Of a stretch of DNA of 64,000 bases, positions 8,501 through 17,200 are shown piece by piece. The stretch lies in NCBI RefSeq assembly GCF_014203895.1, contig NZ_JACHJY010000005.1, positions 496,001 through 560,000 on the forward strand, in the 5' to 3' direction. Within the stretch, counting starts at the first letter, position 1; every line of letters begins with the position of its first letter. The notes beneath the pieces were generated by a model that worked only from the letters and a program-made list of their open reading frames with translations, did not search any database and was not told the origin of the DNA. Source of the DNA: Streptomyces nymphaeiformis (GTDB taxonomy: Bacteria > Actinomycetota > Actinomycetes > Streptomycetales > Streptomycetaceae). The translations under genes and the position numbers were made by a program.

Positions 8501-9404
8501 CACCCCGCTGCTCTACCTGACCGAGGACCAGGCCCACTACAACGTCTACGACTCGCTGCTCAGCGAGTACGCGGCGATGGGCTTCGAGTACGGCTACTCG
8601 CTGGAGCGCCCGGACGCCCTGGTCATCTGGGAGGCCCAGTTCGGTGACTTCGTCAACGGCGCGCAGACCGTCGTCGACGAGTTCATCTCCTCGGCCGAGC
8701 AGAAGTGGGGCCAGACCTCCGGCGTCACGCTGCTCCTGCCGCACGGCTACGAGGGCCAGGGCCCGGACCACTCGTCCGCGCGCCCGGAGCGCTTCCTCCA
8801 GATGTGCGCCCAGGACAACATGACGGTCGCCATGCCGACGCTGCCGTCGAACTACTTCCACCTCCTGCGCTGGCAGGTGCACAACCCGCACCACAAGCCG
8901 CTCATCGTCTTCACCCCGAAGTCGATGCTGCGTCTGAAGGCCGCGGCGTCCAAGGTGGAGGAGTTCACCACCGGCGGCTTCCGCCCGGTGATCGGCGACA
9001 GCACGGTCAACCCGGCCGACGTCCGCAAGGTCGTCTTCTGCGCCGGCAAGGTCTACTACGACCTGGAGGCCGAGCGTCAGAAGCGCGGTGACACGGAGAC
9101 CGCGATCATCCGTCTGGAGCGCCTGTACCCGCTGCCGGGTGCCGAGCTGCAGGCCGAGATCGCCAAGTACCCGAACGCCGCGAAGTACATCTGGGCGCAG
9201 GAGGAGCCGGCGAACCAGGGTGCCTGGCCGTTCATCGCGCTCAACCTGATCGACCACCTGGACCTGGCGGTCGGCGCGGACATCCCGGCGGGCGAGCGCC
9301 TGCGCCGGATCTCGCGTCCGCACTCCTCCTCCCCGGCGGTCGGCTCGGCCAAGCGCCACCAGGCGGAGCAGCAGCAGCTGGTCAACGAGGTCTTCGACGC
9401 CTGA
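5571..9404 (+). CDS. kgd: multifunctional 2-oxoglutarate decarboxylase/dehydrogenase E1 with fused succinyltransferase domain
   Basis: A 1277-residue protein catalysing thiamine-diphosphate-dependent decarboxylation of 2-oxoglutarate in the TCA cycle. An N-terminal segment typical of E1 (WLVDEIYQQYLQDPNSVD) is followed by a long Ala/Pro linker (about residues 60-155), an E2-type acyltransferase domain (about 160-400) with its catalytic His372 in DHRVIQG, and the E1 part (about 410-1277) with IGMAHRGRLNVL, the GDAAFAGQGVV cofactor region and the C-terminal transketolase-like domain. The layout and length match actinobacterial Kgd/SucA. The GTG at 5571 is the start. A strong terminator follows at once, so it is probably monocistronic. 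GarA-type control is known in relatives but not visible here. Confidence 0.97.
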   Translation: MSSQSPSTPSSPADQDGQGVSPAAAFGANEWLVDEIYQQYLQDPNSVDRAWWDFFADYKPGASETPAAPAATTTQSAAPAAPQAGPAQAAPSAPAVVPAPAPAPVAAPAPVKPSGASTGSTGAAGAAPSAAAPVAAKPAAAAPAPVKAAPAAEAPAGPELITLRGPAAAVAKNMNASLEVPTATSVRAVPVKLLFDNRIVINNHLKRARGGKISFTHLIGYAMVQAIKAMPSMNYSFAEKDGKPTLVKPDHVNFGLAIDLVKPNGDRQLVVAGIKKAETLNFFEFWQAYEDIVKRARVGKLTMDDFSGVTVSLTNPGGLGTVHSVPRLMPGQSVIMGVGSMDYPAEFQGTSQDTLNKLGISKVMTLTSTYDHRVIQGAASGEFLRIVANLLLGEEGFYDEIFKALRIPYEPVRWLRDIDASHDDDVTKAARVFELIHSYRVRGHVMADTDPLEYKQRKHPDLDITEHGLTLWDLEREFAVGGFAGKSMMKLRDILGVLRDSYCRTTGVEFMHIQDPKQRKWIQDRVERQHSRVEREEQLRILRRLNAAEAFETFLQTKYVGQKRFSLEGGESVIPLLDAVIDSAAESRLDEVVIGMAHRGRLNVLANIVGKSYAQIFREFEGNLDPKSMHGSGDVKYHLGAEGTFTGLDGEQIRVSLAANPSHLEAVDPVLEGIVRAKQDVINKGGTDFTVLPVALHGDAAFAGQGVVAETLNMSQLRGYRTGGTVHIVINNQVGFTAAPESSRSSMYATDVARMIEAPIFHVNGDDPEAVVRVARLAFEFRQTFNKDVVIDLICYRRRGHNEGDNPQFTNPQMYNLIDKKRSVRKLYTESLIGRGDITLEEAEQALQDFQGQLEKVFAEVREATAAPSATTVPDARAEFPVAVTTAVSQEVVKRIAESQVSIPERVTVHPRLLPQMQRRAASIDDGTIDWGFGETLAIGSLLMEGTPVRLSGQDSRRGTFGQRHAVLVDQETGEDYTPLLYLTEDQAHYNVYDSLLSEYAAMGFEYGYSLERPDALVIWEAQFGDFVNGAQTVVDEFISSAEQKWGQTSGVTLLLPHGYEGQGPDHSSARPERFLQMCAQDNMTVAMPTLPSNYFHLLRWQVHNPHHKPLIVFTPKSMLRLKAAASKVEEFTTGGFRPVIGDSTVNPADVRKVVFCAGKVYYDLEAERQKRGDTETAIIRLERLYPLPGAELQAEIAKYPNAAKYIWAQEEPANQGAWPFIALNLIDHLDLAVGADIPAGERLRRISRPHSSSPAVGSAKRHQAEQQQLVNEVFDA

Positions 9405-9421
9405 TCTCGTACCGCGTGAAG

Positions 9422-9453
9422 AGGCCCGGCACCCTGGAAGGGGTGCCGGGCCT
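9422..9453. terminator. rho-independent-type hairpin after kgd
   Basis: A perfect 13-base stem, AGGCCCGGCACCC at 9422-9434 paired with 9441-9453, with a six-base loop. It lies 18 bases after the kgd stop and before the convergent FxsT-like gene, so it may serve both strands. No long T run, as usual in Streptomyces. Confidence 0.85.
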
Positions 9454-9480
9454 CCGGCGTTTCCTGTGCCGTACGGGCTG

Positions 9481-12400
9481 TCAGCCCAGGTTGGCCTCGA
9501 AGTCCCAGTAGGGCCGGTTGCGCTGACGCGCCGACAGGGTGTGCGGGTGCTGGGCCCCCAGGGTGCGGGTGAGGGTGAGCAGGGCGTCCTCCTCCAGCTT
9601 GCTCGCCTCCTCGTTCTCCCTGAGCCCGCGCAGGTCGGTGGCGAGGGCCACCTGGGACGACAGGGTGAGCGGGTGCTCGTTGCCCAGGGTGTGCCGGGCC
9701 CGGCGCAGGGTGTCCCGGCTGAGCTCGGCGGCGTCGTGCACCCGGCCGTTGAAGTTGCGGGCGGCGCCGGCGTTGAGGGCGCAGCCGAGGACCCAGGGGT
9801 GGTCGGAGCCGAGCGAGGAGGTCAGTCCGGCGAGTGCGGCCTCCAGGATGGCGAGGGCGCTCGCGCGTTCGCCGGACGCCTGGAGGACGAGGGCGGTGTT
9901 GGCGAGGACACCGGTGGCGACCGGGTGGGCGGGGCCGAGGAGGGCGCGGTAGCCGGCCTCGGCCTCCTGGCTGAGTTCACGGGCCTGGTCGAGGTCGCCG
10001 TGTTCGCGGAGGTAGTTGGCGTAGTTGTTGAGGGAGGAGAGCGTCACCCAGTGGGTGCGGCCGTGCACCTGCTCCAGCTGTTCGAGCAGGCTGGCCATGG
10101 TGGCTCCGAGGTCCTGCTGGAAGCCGCCCTCGCGGCGCCGGCACAGGGCCAGCTGGGTGCGGGCGTGCAGGGTCTGCAGGTGCTGCGGGCCGAGCACCTG
10201 GACGTGCCGCAGGACGTTGGCCTCCTGGCGGGCGAGGGCTTCGCGGTACCGGCCGAGCAGCCGCAGGTCGTGGGCGAGGGCGCTGCTGGAGTTGAGGGTG
10301 TGGGAGTGGCGTTTGCCGAGGACGCGCTCGCACTGGGCGAGGGTCTCGGCGTCGGACTCGTGCGCCTCCTGGAAGCGGCCGAGCTGCCGCAGGGTGACGC
10401 CGAGGTTGTGCCGGGCGACGAGGGTGGAGAACTCGCTGTCGCCGAGGAGGCGTTCGGCGTCGGCGAGGACGGCGCGCTGCAGTCGTTCCGACTCCTTGTA
10501 CTGGCCGAGGAAGCGCAGGTCGCTGGAGATGGCGCTGCTGGAGAGCAGGGTGCCGAGCTCGTTGGGGGGCTGGGCGGCGGCGAGGCGCTCGCGCTGGGCG
10601 AGGTCGAGGTCGTACGCCTCGCGGAAGCGGCCGAAGGAGCGCAGGATGTTCCCCTGCTGGGTGGTGAGGTCCAGCATGGGCTGGTCCAGCGGGTCCATGA
10701 AGGTGGACCAGTTGTCCCGGATCTTCTCGGCGAGCTGGATGCCGGCCTTGAACTCGCCGCTGCGGAAGCAGTAGCGCAGGCAGTTGAGCACCGCGGTCTG
10801 GGTGCGCGGGTTGTGGCTGAGGAGCGCGCCCGAGGGTTCCAGGTGGGGCAGGAGTTCGGCGTAGCGGGGCCAGTGACGGCTGTCCATGGGGTTGCCGGGG
10901 TCGGCCTCGGCGAGCAGGGTGCGGACGGCCTGGCGGTGGGCGGCGCGGTGGTCGCCCTCGGTGAGCCGGGCGACGATGTCGTGGACGAGCCGGTGCATGT
11001 GCACGGACTCCTGGTGGGGGCCCACCTCGGCGTTGTTGACGGGGCCCCGGGTCTCGCGGGTGAGCACCGAGTAGTTGACCAGGGTGTCCAGGGCCCGGGA
11101 CCAGGCGGCGAGGTCCGTGACCATCCAGCGCAGGTCCTCGGGGAGGTCCGCCTGCGGATAGGCGCGGATGAGACCGAGCGGGATGCGGCCGGGGGCGAAG
11201 GACGCGCACAGGCTGAGCACGTCGATGGCCTGCGGCTGGGCGCGCCGGAGCCGGTTGATCAGTATCGACCAGGAGGTGAGGGAGGCCTGCGGGAAGCCGT
11301 CGCCGGACGGCTCGACGGCGGAGATCCGTCCTTCGCGGACCATGTGCAGGTACTCGGAGACCTCCATGTGGGACTCGCCCAGCCAGGCCGCGGCCTGGAC
11401 CAGCGGCAGCGGTACGTCTCCGAACTCGGCGGCGACCTCGTCGGCCTCGGGCGCCGTGATGTGCGGGGCGCGCCGCATCAGGTAGGCGGTGGATTCGGCG
11501 CGGTCGAAGCCGGGGACCTCGAGGATGTCGGTGTAGTCGCCCCAGCCGCGGTTGCGCGAGGTGACGAGGACGTGGCCGGGGCCGTGGGGCAGGATGACGT
11601 TCGCGCCGTCGGTGTCGTCCCAGCCGTCGAAGACGATGAGCCAGCGGGAGTGCGGGTCGCCCCGGCGCAGGGCCTCGCGGACGGCGCGGATGCGTTCGCC
11701 GGGTTCGTTGCCGGTGGCGAGGCCGAGTTCGGCGGCGAGCTCGCCGAAACGGTCGCGCTGCACGTTGCGGTCGTCGGAGCTGACCCACCACACGACGTCG
11801 TAGTCGGAGCTGAAGCGGTGGGCGTACTCGGCGGCGATCTGGGTCTTGCCGATGCCGGACATGCCGAGCAGGGTGCACGCGGCGTTGCCGCGCTCGGCGT
11901 CCATGAGCCGTTCCTGGAGCTCGCTGAGCAGGTCGTCGCGGCCGGTGAAGCGCGGGTTGCGGCGCGGGATCTCGCCCCAGATCTCGGGTGGGGTGTCGGG
12001 GAAGCGGACGAGTGAGCCGGCGGGCAGCCGGCGGCCGGTGGCGCGGCGGGGTTCGACGCCGAGCCGGCTGAGCAGCCGGGCTTCGGCCTCCTCCTCGCCG
12101 ACGCCCCACAGGCTGACGGGTTCGAGGACGGCGGTGGCCGGGAGCAGGGTCCGGTTGGTGAGGTTGACCGCGGCGAACCGCTCGGCGTGGGCGGCGACGA
12201 AGCCGCGCAGCACGTCGTTCCACTCGCCGGCCGCGCGCGGTCCGAGCTGGAAGAACCAGTCGTCCAGGACGAGCAGCACCTGTCCGCGGGCGAGCAGCAG
12301 GTCGCCGAGCGAGTCCTCCAGGGGCACCTCGCGCGGCGGGTCCCAGCGCTGAAGGCTCGCGCGCACCCCGTACGCGTCGAGCCGTTGGTTGATCCAGGTG

Positions 12401-12498
12401 GCCCACGGGCGGTGATAGCCGGGGAAGACCACGAGGACGTGTTCCGGCGCGCTTCTGGCTCCGTGGTCCGCCGCACCGCCCGATCGCTGTTCCGCCAT
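9481..12498 (-). CDS. TIR-like / NB-ARC / tetratricopeptide-repeat protein, FxsT-like (FxSxx-COOH system)
   Basis: A 1005-residue STAND-type protein. Residues about 18-150 resemble the TIR-like domain found in FxSxx-COOH-system proteins (VLVVFPGYHRPWATWINQRL, VLLVLDDWF). An NB-ARC ATPase follows, with P-loop GMSGIGKTQ at 212-220, Walker B-like WLIVFDGWDD and sensor-like HVLVTSRNRGWGD. The C-terminal half (about 560-1000) is a series of 42-residue-type TPRs (LGTLLSSSAISSDLRFLGQY, THWVTLSSLNNYANYLREHG, HPLTLSSQVALATDLRGL). Such proteins act as signal-triggered oligomerising switches. It is the last gene of the minus-strand block, 59 bases after an HExxH protein. GGGAGA lies upstream of the ATG at 12498. 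The closest family I recognise is FxsT; the ligand is unknown. Confidence 0.85.
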   Translation of the reverse strand: MAEQRSGGAADHGARSAPEHVLVVFPGYHRPWATWINQRLDAYGVRASLQRWDPPREVPLEDSLGDLLLARGQVLLVLDDWFFQLGPRAAGEWNDVLRGFVAAHAERFAAVNLTNRTLLPATAVLEPVSLWGVGEEEAEARLLSRLGVEPRRATGRRLPAGSLVRFPDTPPEIWGEIPRRNPRFTGRDDLLSELQERLMDAERGNAACTLLGMSGIGKTQIAAEYAHRFSSDYDVVWWVSSDDRNVQRDRFGELAAELGLATGNEPGERIRAVREALRRGDPHSRWLIVFDGWDDTDGANVILPHGPGHVLVTSRNRGWGDYTDILEVPGFDRAESTAYLMRRAPHITAPEADEVAAEFGDVPLPLVQAAAWLGESHMEVSEYLHMVREGRISAVEPSGDGFPQASLTSWSILINRLRRAQPQAIDVLSLCASFAPGRIPLGLIRAYPQADLPEDLRWMVTDLAAWSRALDTLVNYSVLTRETRGPVNNAEVGPHQESVHMHRLVHDIVARLTEGDHRAAHRQAVRTLLAEADPGNPMDSRHWPRYAELLPHLEPSGALLSHNPRTQTAVLNCLRYCFRSGEFKAGIQLAEKIRDNWSTFMDPLDQPMLDLTTQQGNILRSFGRFREAYDLDLAQRERLAAAQPPNELGTLLSSSAISSDLRFLGQYKESERLQRAVLADAERLLGDSEFSTLVARHNLGVTLRQLGRFQEAHESDAETLAQCERVLGKRHSHTLNSSSALAHDLRLLGRYREALARQEANVLRHVQVLGPQHLQTLHARTQLALCRRREGGFQQDLGATMASLLEQLEQVHGRTHWVTLSSLNNYANYLREHGDLDQARELSQEAEAGYRALLGPAHPVATGVLANTALVLQASGERASALAILEAALAGLTSSLGSDHPWVLGCALNAGAARNFNGRVHDAAELSRDTLRRARHTLGNEHPLTLSSQVALATDLRGLRENEEASKLEEDALLTLTRTLGAQHPHTLSARQRNRPYWDFEANLG

Positions 12499-12557
12499 CT
12501 GTCGTGTCTCCCGTCCCGCTCCCGCGCAACGCAGTGTCTTGTGCCGTGAGCACAGTG

Positions 12558-13835
12558 TTACCCAGCGACCAGGGGGGTCGCGCCGAGGCTCGCGTGGTGC
12601 AGTCCCATTTGTCGAACGAACTCCCGTCCGTTCGCGGTCAGTTCATCGGATTCAAGCAGGATCGGCAGCGCCTCGCCCACCTGATCGTGGATGTCGTCGA
12701 ACTGTTGCCCGGCGGCGGACCGCCAGGCCGCCGGCACTCCGTCGGCGGTGACCGCGCGCCACCACAGATCGGCCAGGGCCAGATGCGCGTAGGCGCCGTG
12801 CAGCACACCGGCGATGGGCCGTGGGTCCGAACGCCAGCCGACCCGGTGCACGGCGCCCCGCCCGGGGCCGTACAGCGGCACGAGTTCATGGAGTGTCGCG
12901 AGCTTGCTGTGGTGCAGCTCGTGCACGAGCGTTTCGGCCATCCCCTGCCCTTCGGCGGGCAGCGAGGTCAGTACGGCTCCGGGGGCGGCGCTCAGGGTGG
13001 CGCCCAGGTGCCGGGGTCCGCGCGGGACGACCGGGACGACCGCGCGGACGCCGCGCGCCACCTCGGCGGCCCGGCCGGGGTCCGTGCGGGCGAGGAGGTC
13101 CCGGGCGGCGCACCAGGTGGCGGCCCAGGCGGCGTGGTCGGTGTCGGCGGGATCGGCCGCGGCGACCACCGTGCCGCCGCCCCCGCCGAACGGCACCCGG
13201 TACGGGTCGAGATCGTCCAGGAGCGCGCTGCCGCCGGGCAGCGGGCGGACGGCGCGCCAGCCGGGGCCGTGGCCCGCGAGGACGCCGTCGTGCCCGCCGG
13301 TCAGCCGCAGGACGGCGGGCACGGGGTGGCGGGCGCCGTCCGGGTGGAACCGTACGGTCCGCTCGCCGGCGCTGACCCTGACGCGGTCCGCGGCCACGGC
13401 CAGCCGGCCCACGCCGGGCAGCGGGAGCAGGCCGTCGGGGGTCTCCACGGTCAGGTCGAGCGGGCCTCCGGCGCGCAGGGCGGCGGTGACCGCGAGGTTG
13501 TCGAGGTGGCCGAGCAGCCGGTCGAAGGCCGGCCCGGGTGACTCGGCGAGCGCGTCGGCCAGCCAGGCGCCGGTCGTGGGGTAGTCGAGGACGTCCCGGA
13601 CCACGGCGGGATGGCGCTCCTCGACCCGTTCGAGCAGGTCCCAGGCGCGGTCGAACCGGCCGAGCGCGCCCGGTTCGACGGACTCCCGGTGCCGGTGGAC
13701 GCGCACCAGGAGTGCTTTGAGGAGCAGCAGCCGCCGGGCGTGCAGCGCGGATCGGAGCAGCGTGAGCCCGTCCGGGGCGGGGCTGAGCCGGGCCAGCCGG
13801 ACGAAGACGGGCGCGGGCAGGGGCGCGCTGTTCAC
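12558..13835 (-). CDS. HExxH-motif protein, alpha-ketoglutarate-dependent peptide beta-hydroxylase-like
   Basis: About 425 residues. The C-terminal third has HELHH at about residues 305-309 within ETLVHELHHSKLATLHELV, then VLHGAYAHLALADLWWRA, which gives further candidate metal ligands. This matches the mod_HExxH / aKG-HExxH family, which occurs fused to or near FxsB-type radical SAM enzymes and can beta-hydroxylate ribosomal peptides. No radical SAM domain is present here. I chose the GTG at 13835, six bases after GGAG; in-frame starts at 13847 (ATG) and 13907 (GTG) are possible but lack a good ribosome site. The gene follows a 68-residue peptide gene by 78 bases and precedes the FxsT-like gene. 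Activity is inferred from the family. Confidence 0.8.
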   Translation of the reverse strand: MNSAPLPAPVFVRLARLSPAPDGLTLLRSALHARRLLLLKALLVRVHRHRESVEPGALGRFDRAWDLLERVEERHPAVVRDVLDYPTTGAWLADALAESPGPAFDRLLGHLDNLAVTAALRAGGPLDLTVETPDGLLPLPGVGRLAVAADRVRVSAGERTVRFHPDGARHPVPAVLRLTGGHDGVLAGHGPGWRAVRPLPGGSALLDDLDPYRVPFGGGGGTVVAAADPADTDHAAWAATWCAARDLLARTDPGRAAEVARGVRAVVPVVPRGPRHLGATLSAAPGAVLTSLPAEGQGMAETLVHELHHSKLATLHELVPLYGPGRGAVHRVGWRSDPRPIAGVLHGAYAHLALADLWWRAVTADGVPAAWRSAAGQQFDDIHDQVGEALPILLESDELTANGREFVRQMGLHHASLGATPLVAG

Positions 13836-13873
13836 TCCCGGCTCCATGGGCCTACGGCGGGAGGCGCGCATCT

Positions 13874-13887
13874 GACCGAAAACGGTC
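13874..13887. other. small hairpin between peptide and HExxH genes
   Basis: GACCG at 13874-13878 pairs with CGGTC at 13883-13887 around a four-base loop, in the gap between the peptide stop codon and the chosen HExxH start. It could be a weak attenuator or an RNA-processing/stability element that raises the peptide-to-enzyme ratio. No T run follows. Confidence 0.4.
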
Positions 13888-13913
13888 GGTCGGGGCGGAC
13901 ACTCCACCGAGGG

Positions 13914-14120
13914 TCAGCCGTGGACCTTGTCCCCGGCGGTCTCCGCCCAGGAATCGGCCAGCTCCTGGGGATGCCAGAGGACCCGCTCGACGGCGGCCGC
14001 CAGGGCGGGATCGTCCATGAAGCGCAGGGTCCGCAGGTCCACGCCGTTGAGATCGGGCAGGTGCCGAGGCCGTTCACCGCCCCGGTCGACGCCTGCGACC
14101 CGCTTCGTGTGCTCCAACAC
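13914..14120 (-). CDS. 68-residue peptide, candidate substrate of the HExxH enzyme (FxsA-like leader)
   Basis: GTG start at 14120 with the strong ribosome site GAGGAGG just upstream. The peptide has a basic N-terminus (MLEHTKRVAGVDRGG), a central LPDLNGVDLRTLR segment followed by MDDPALAAAVERVL, and a C-terminus of about 20 residues with two Trp, Asp, Lys and His, ending DKVHG. The Leu/Asp-rich centre resembles the leaders of FxSxx-COOH precursor peptides, but the C-terminus has no F-x-S-x-x ending. Its place before an HExxH peptide-hydroxylase-like gene and an FxsT-like gene suggests a ribosomally made, modified peptide. That role is inference; it could instead be a small regulatory partner. 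Confidence 0.65.
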   Translation of the reverse strand: MLEHTKRVAGVDRGGERPRHLPDLNGVDLRTLRFMDDPALAAAVERVLWHPQELADSWAETAGDKVHG

Positions 14121-14210
14121 CCTCGGCTCCTCCTCACCGACCCTTGTCCCCCACGGTCGTAGCGGCGGAGCGGTTCTTCCCGACGCCCCAGAGGCGGAAA
14201 CCGGTTCGAC

Positions 14211-17200
14211 TCAACTGCGCCCATGCGCGCCCCCGTTATCCAGCCGTTCCGCGTCCTCCTCGCGCCAGGCCCACCAGGGCGGCGCGATCCGGCGCCGTTC
14301 CTCGCGGGAGAAGCGGTCCGGCCGCGGGCGGGGGACGGCCCTGGCCTCGGCGAGCAGCGTCCGGGTCCGCTCGACGTCCGCCCAGTCCACCGCCACCAGC
14401 ACGCCGTCGAGCCGCCGCCACTGCTCGGCGGCCTCCGCCAGGACCGTCGCGGCGTGACCGACGCGGTCCATCAGGTACAGCACCGCGCCCTGGGCGTGGA
14501 GCGCCCGCGCCAGGGTGACGGTGCCGGGGGTGTCGCCGCGGGCGGCCCGGGAGTCGTCGGCGGCGCGCCGGAAGGCGGTGAGGGCGCCGACGAGCTGCCC
14601 GTCCCTCGCCGCCTCGCTCAGCTGGAGCTGCACCCATCCCAGTTGCAGCCCGACCTCGGCCCGGGTCGCCGGGTCGCGGGTGGTGCGGAGGGCCTCGTCG
14701 AGGAGATGGCGGCTCTCGTACAGGTCCGGCAGGAACCCCGCGCGGTCGAAGCGCAGGGCGAGCACGTTGCCGATGAGGATCCTGGCCCGCTCGCGGGCGG
14801 GGGATCCGGCGGGGAGGCAGGTGAGGGCCTCGCGCAGCACGGACTCCGCGCGGTCGACCGGCCGGGTCCCGGTGCCGGCGGCGGCGCGGCGCAGCAGGGA
14901 CTCGCCCCAGGTGAGCAGGAGGCGGCCGCGCTGCTCGCCCTCGGCGGGGGTGAGCAGGGTGGCCCGCTCGTAGGCCGCGTCGGCGGCCGGCCCGTCGCCC
15001 GCGGTCTCGTACAGGCGGGCGCGTGCGGCGGCGTGACGCAGCCTCAGCGCCCGGCCGTCGCCGAGGAGGGCCTCCGCGCGGTCGAGGACGGGGCCGATGC
15101 GGTCGGGTCCCGCCTCGGCGAGGTGCAGGGCGTCGGCGAGGTCGAGCAGGGCCGCGGCGCTCTCCCCGAGGGCGAGGGCCGCGGTGAGCTCCTCGGCCGC
15201 CGCCGCGCCGTCGCCGCGCGCGAGGAGCAGCCGTCCCCGGCGCAGGTGCAGGGTGGGCCGGGCGGTCGGGGGCCACCGGCCCGCGTCCCCGGCGAGCGTG
15301 GCGAGGGCGGTGTCGAGCCGCCGTGCGTCCCCGGTCTCCTGCCACAGGGCGTGCTGGACGACGGCCCGTTCGAGGCGGGCCTCGGCCCAGTGCTCGTCCC
15401 CCGGCCGGGCCAGCTCCGCGGCGTTGACGAGGATGTCGTCGGCCCGGTCGAGGAGCTCGCGGCGGCGTCCCGCACGCCGGACGGCCCCCGTGCCCGCCTC
15501 CGCGTACACGACACGGCCGAGGACGATCCGGGCCTCGGCGGGCGCGGTGGGGAGCGCCTCCTCGGCGCGCTCGCGGGCGGCGGAGAGGAGGGCGGGGTCG
15601 GACTGGGCGCGCCCCTGTTCGAGGAGGCGGCGGGCTTCGGTGAGGGGGTCGGGGGTGACGAGGTCGGGGTGGTAGAAGCGGAGCACGCGCGCGGGGATGC
15701 GGGCGAAGAGTTCCGCCTCGGCGCCCTCGGGCCCGGCGGGTTCGTCGGTCTCGTCGGACGCCGGGACGGGGCCGGGTCCGCCCTCGCCGTCGGCGGGGCC
15801 GTGGCCGGCGAGCCGGGCGGCGGCGAGCGCCGGGAAGTTCCGCATGCCCTGGCCGAAATTGCGCTCCACGTAGGCGGAGCAGTGTTTCAGGACGAGAGCG
15901 GCGGCGCCGGGGTCGAGCGAGCCGAGCAGGAGCTGCTGGATGCCGGGCGGATAGCTGAAGCAGGGGTACGGGGTGGGTCCCGGCAGTCTCCGCAGGAGGC
16001 CGCTGAGCAGGACCTCGGCCAGCTCCATGGGCCCGGTGTCGGGCAGCATCGCGCGCTGGACGAGCTGCATGACGGGGAGGGTGAGCGGGGCCGCCGCGAG
16101 CTGGACGGCGAGCCGGAGCGCCCCCGGGGATGCGCCCGCCCGGAACGCGCGCAGGAGCTCCTCGTCGCCGCGCGGGACGCGGGGTGTCCGGGGCTCCGGC
16201 GGCCGCGTGGGGCCGGGGGCGGGCCAGGCGGCCCAGCCGCGGACGATGTCGCCGCCGTGGCCGGTGTGGAGCCGGGCCCAGGAGGCGAAGGCCTCGGGGG
16301 TGGGGGTGAGCACGGGAACGGCCCGCCGGGCCGGGTCGGGGACCGCCCAGGGTTCGTCGTCGGAACGGAAGGCGGCGGGTCCTCCGGGGCGGGAGGAGCG
16401 CTGGAAGGTGCCCGGTTCGGCGGGGAGCGCGGTGCGCGGCCACAGGCGCGGCGGCAGCGGCTGGACGAGGGCGAGCGGGGAGTGGCGGGGCCACTGGCGC
16501 AGGAAGCGCTGGGCGGCGCCGCGCTGCCAGAGGGGCCCGACGCAGTCGCTGACGACGAGGGTGAGGCGGCGCCCGGTGGGGTCGTGGAGCTGGTCGACGG
16601 GGCGGAGCCGGGGCCGGCCGTCGGCACCGGAGGTGGTGGTGACGAGCGGGGGGCCTTCGCCCGTGTCGTAGAGGCGGTGCACCTGGACGTCGCGGAAGGC
16701 GCCGGACTGCTGGCAGGCCTGGCGGAGCTCCTCGACCATGCGGTCCCAGACGACCATCGCGGGACCGGTGTCCATGAGGAGCTGGATGTCGGGGCGGCGG
16801 CCGGCGGCGGGACGCAGGACGGGTGTGAGGATGCCCGCGGCGGCGCTGCTTTCGGCGGTGGCCTCCTCGTCGAGGACGCCCTCGTCGGGGCGCGGCGGGG
16901 CGGGCGCGTACCCCCGCAGCGGGCGCAGGGCCTTCTGGAGGCCGAGGAGCCCGGGCAGGGCGTTGGCGCCGGGCGCGCGTACGGACAGGGCCGCGCCCCG
17001 CCCCGTGCCGACGCCCCCGCCGCGGCGCACTCCGTCCGCCGGGCCGACTCCGGCGCGCGTGTGGAGGGCGACGGACTCGCGGCCCGCGGTGCGCTCGGCC
17101 GGGGGCGCGGGCGTGGGTGCGGGCGTCTCCTCGTGATTGGCCGGTTCTCGCCCCTCGCCGACGGGCCGGGCGGTCTCCGCGTCTCCGCCTTCCGCGCGGG

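Noticed and set aside
5355..9359. 1334-codon minus-strand frame opposite kgd
   Set aside because: Shadow of kgd caused by high GC at third positions; no recognisable domain.
9466..12015. 849-codon frame opposite the TIR-like/NB-ARC/TPR gene
   Set aside because: Shadow of the minus-strand gene, made of Gly/Ala/Val-rich nonsense without domains.
13872..13925. HExxH gene starting at the GTG at 13907
   Set aside because: No ribosome site there; GGAG lies six bases before the GTG at 13835, which also gives a more family-like N-terminus. The longer form remains possible.
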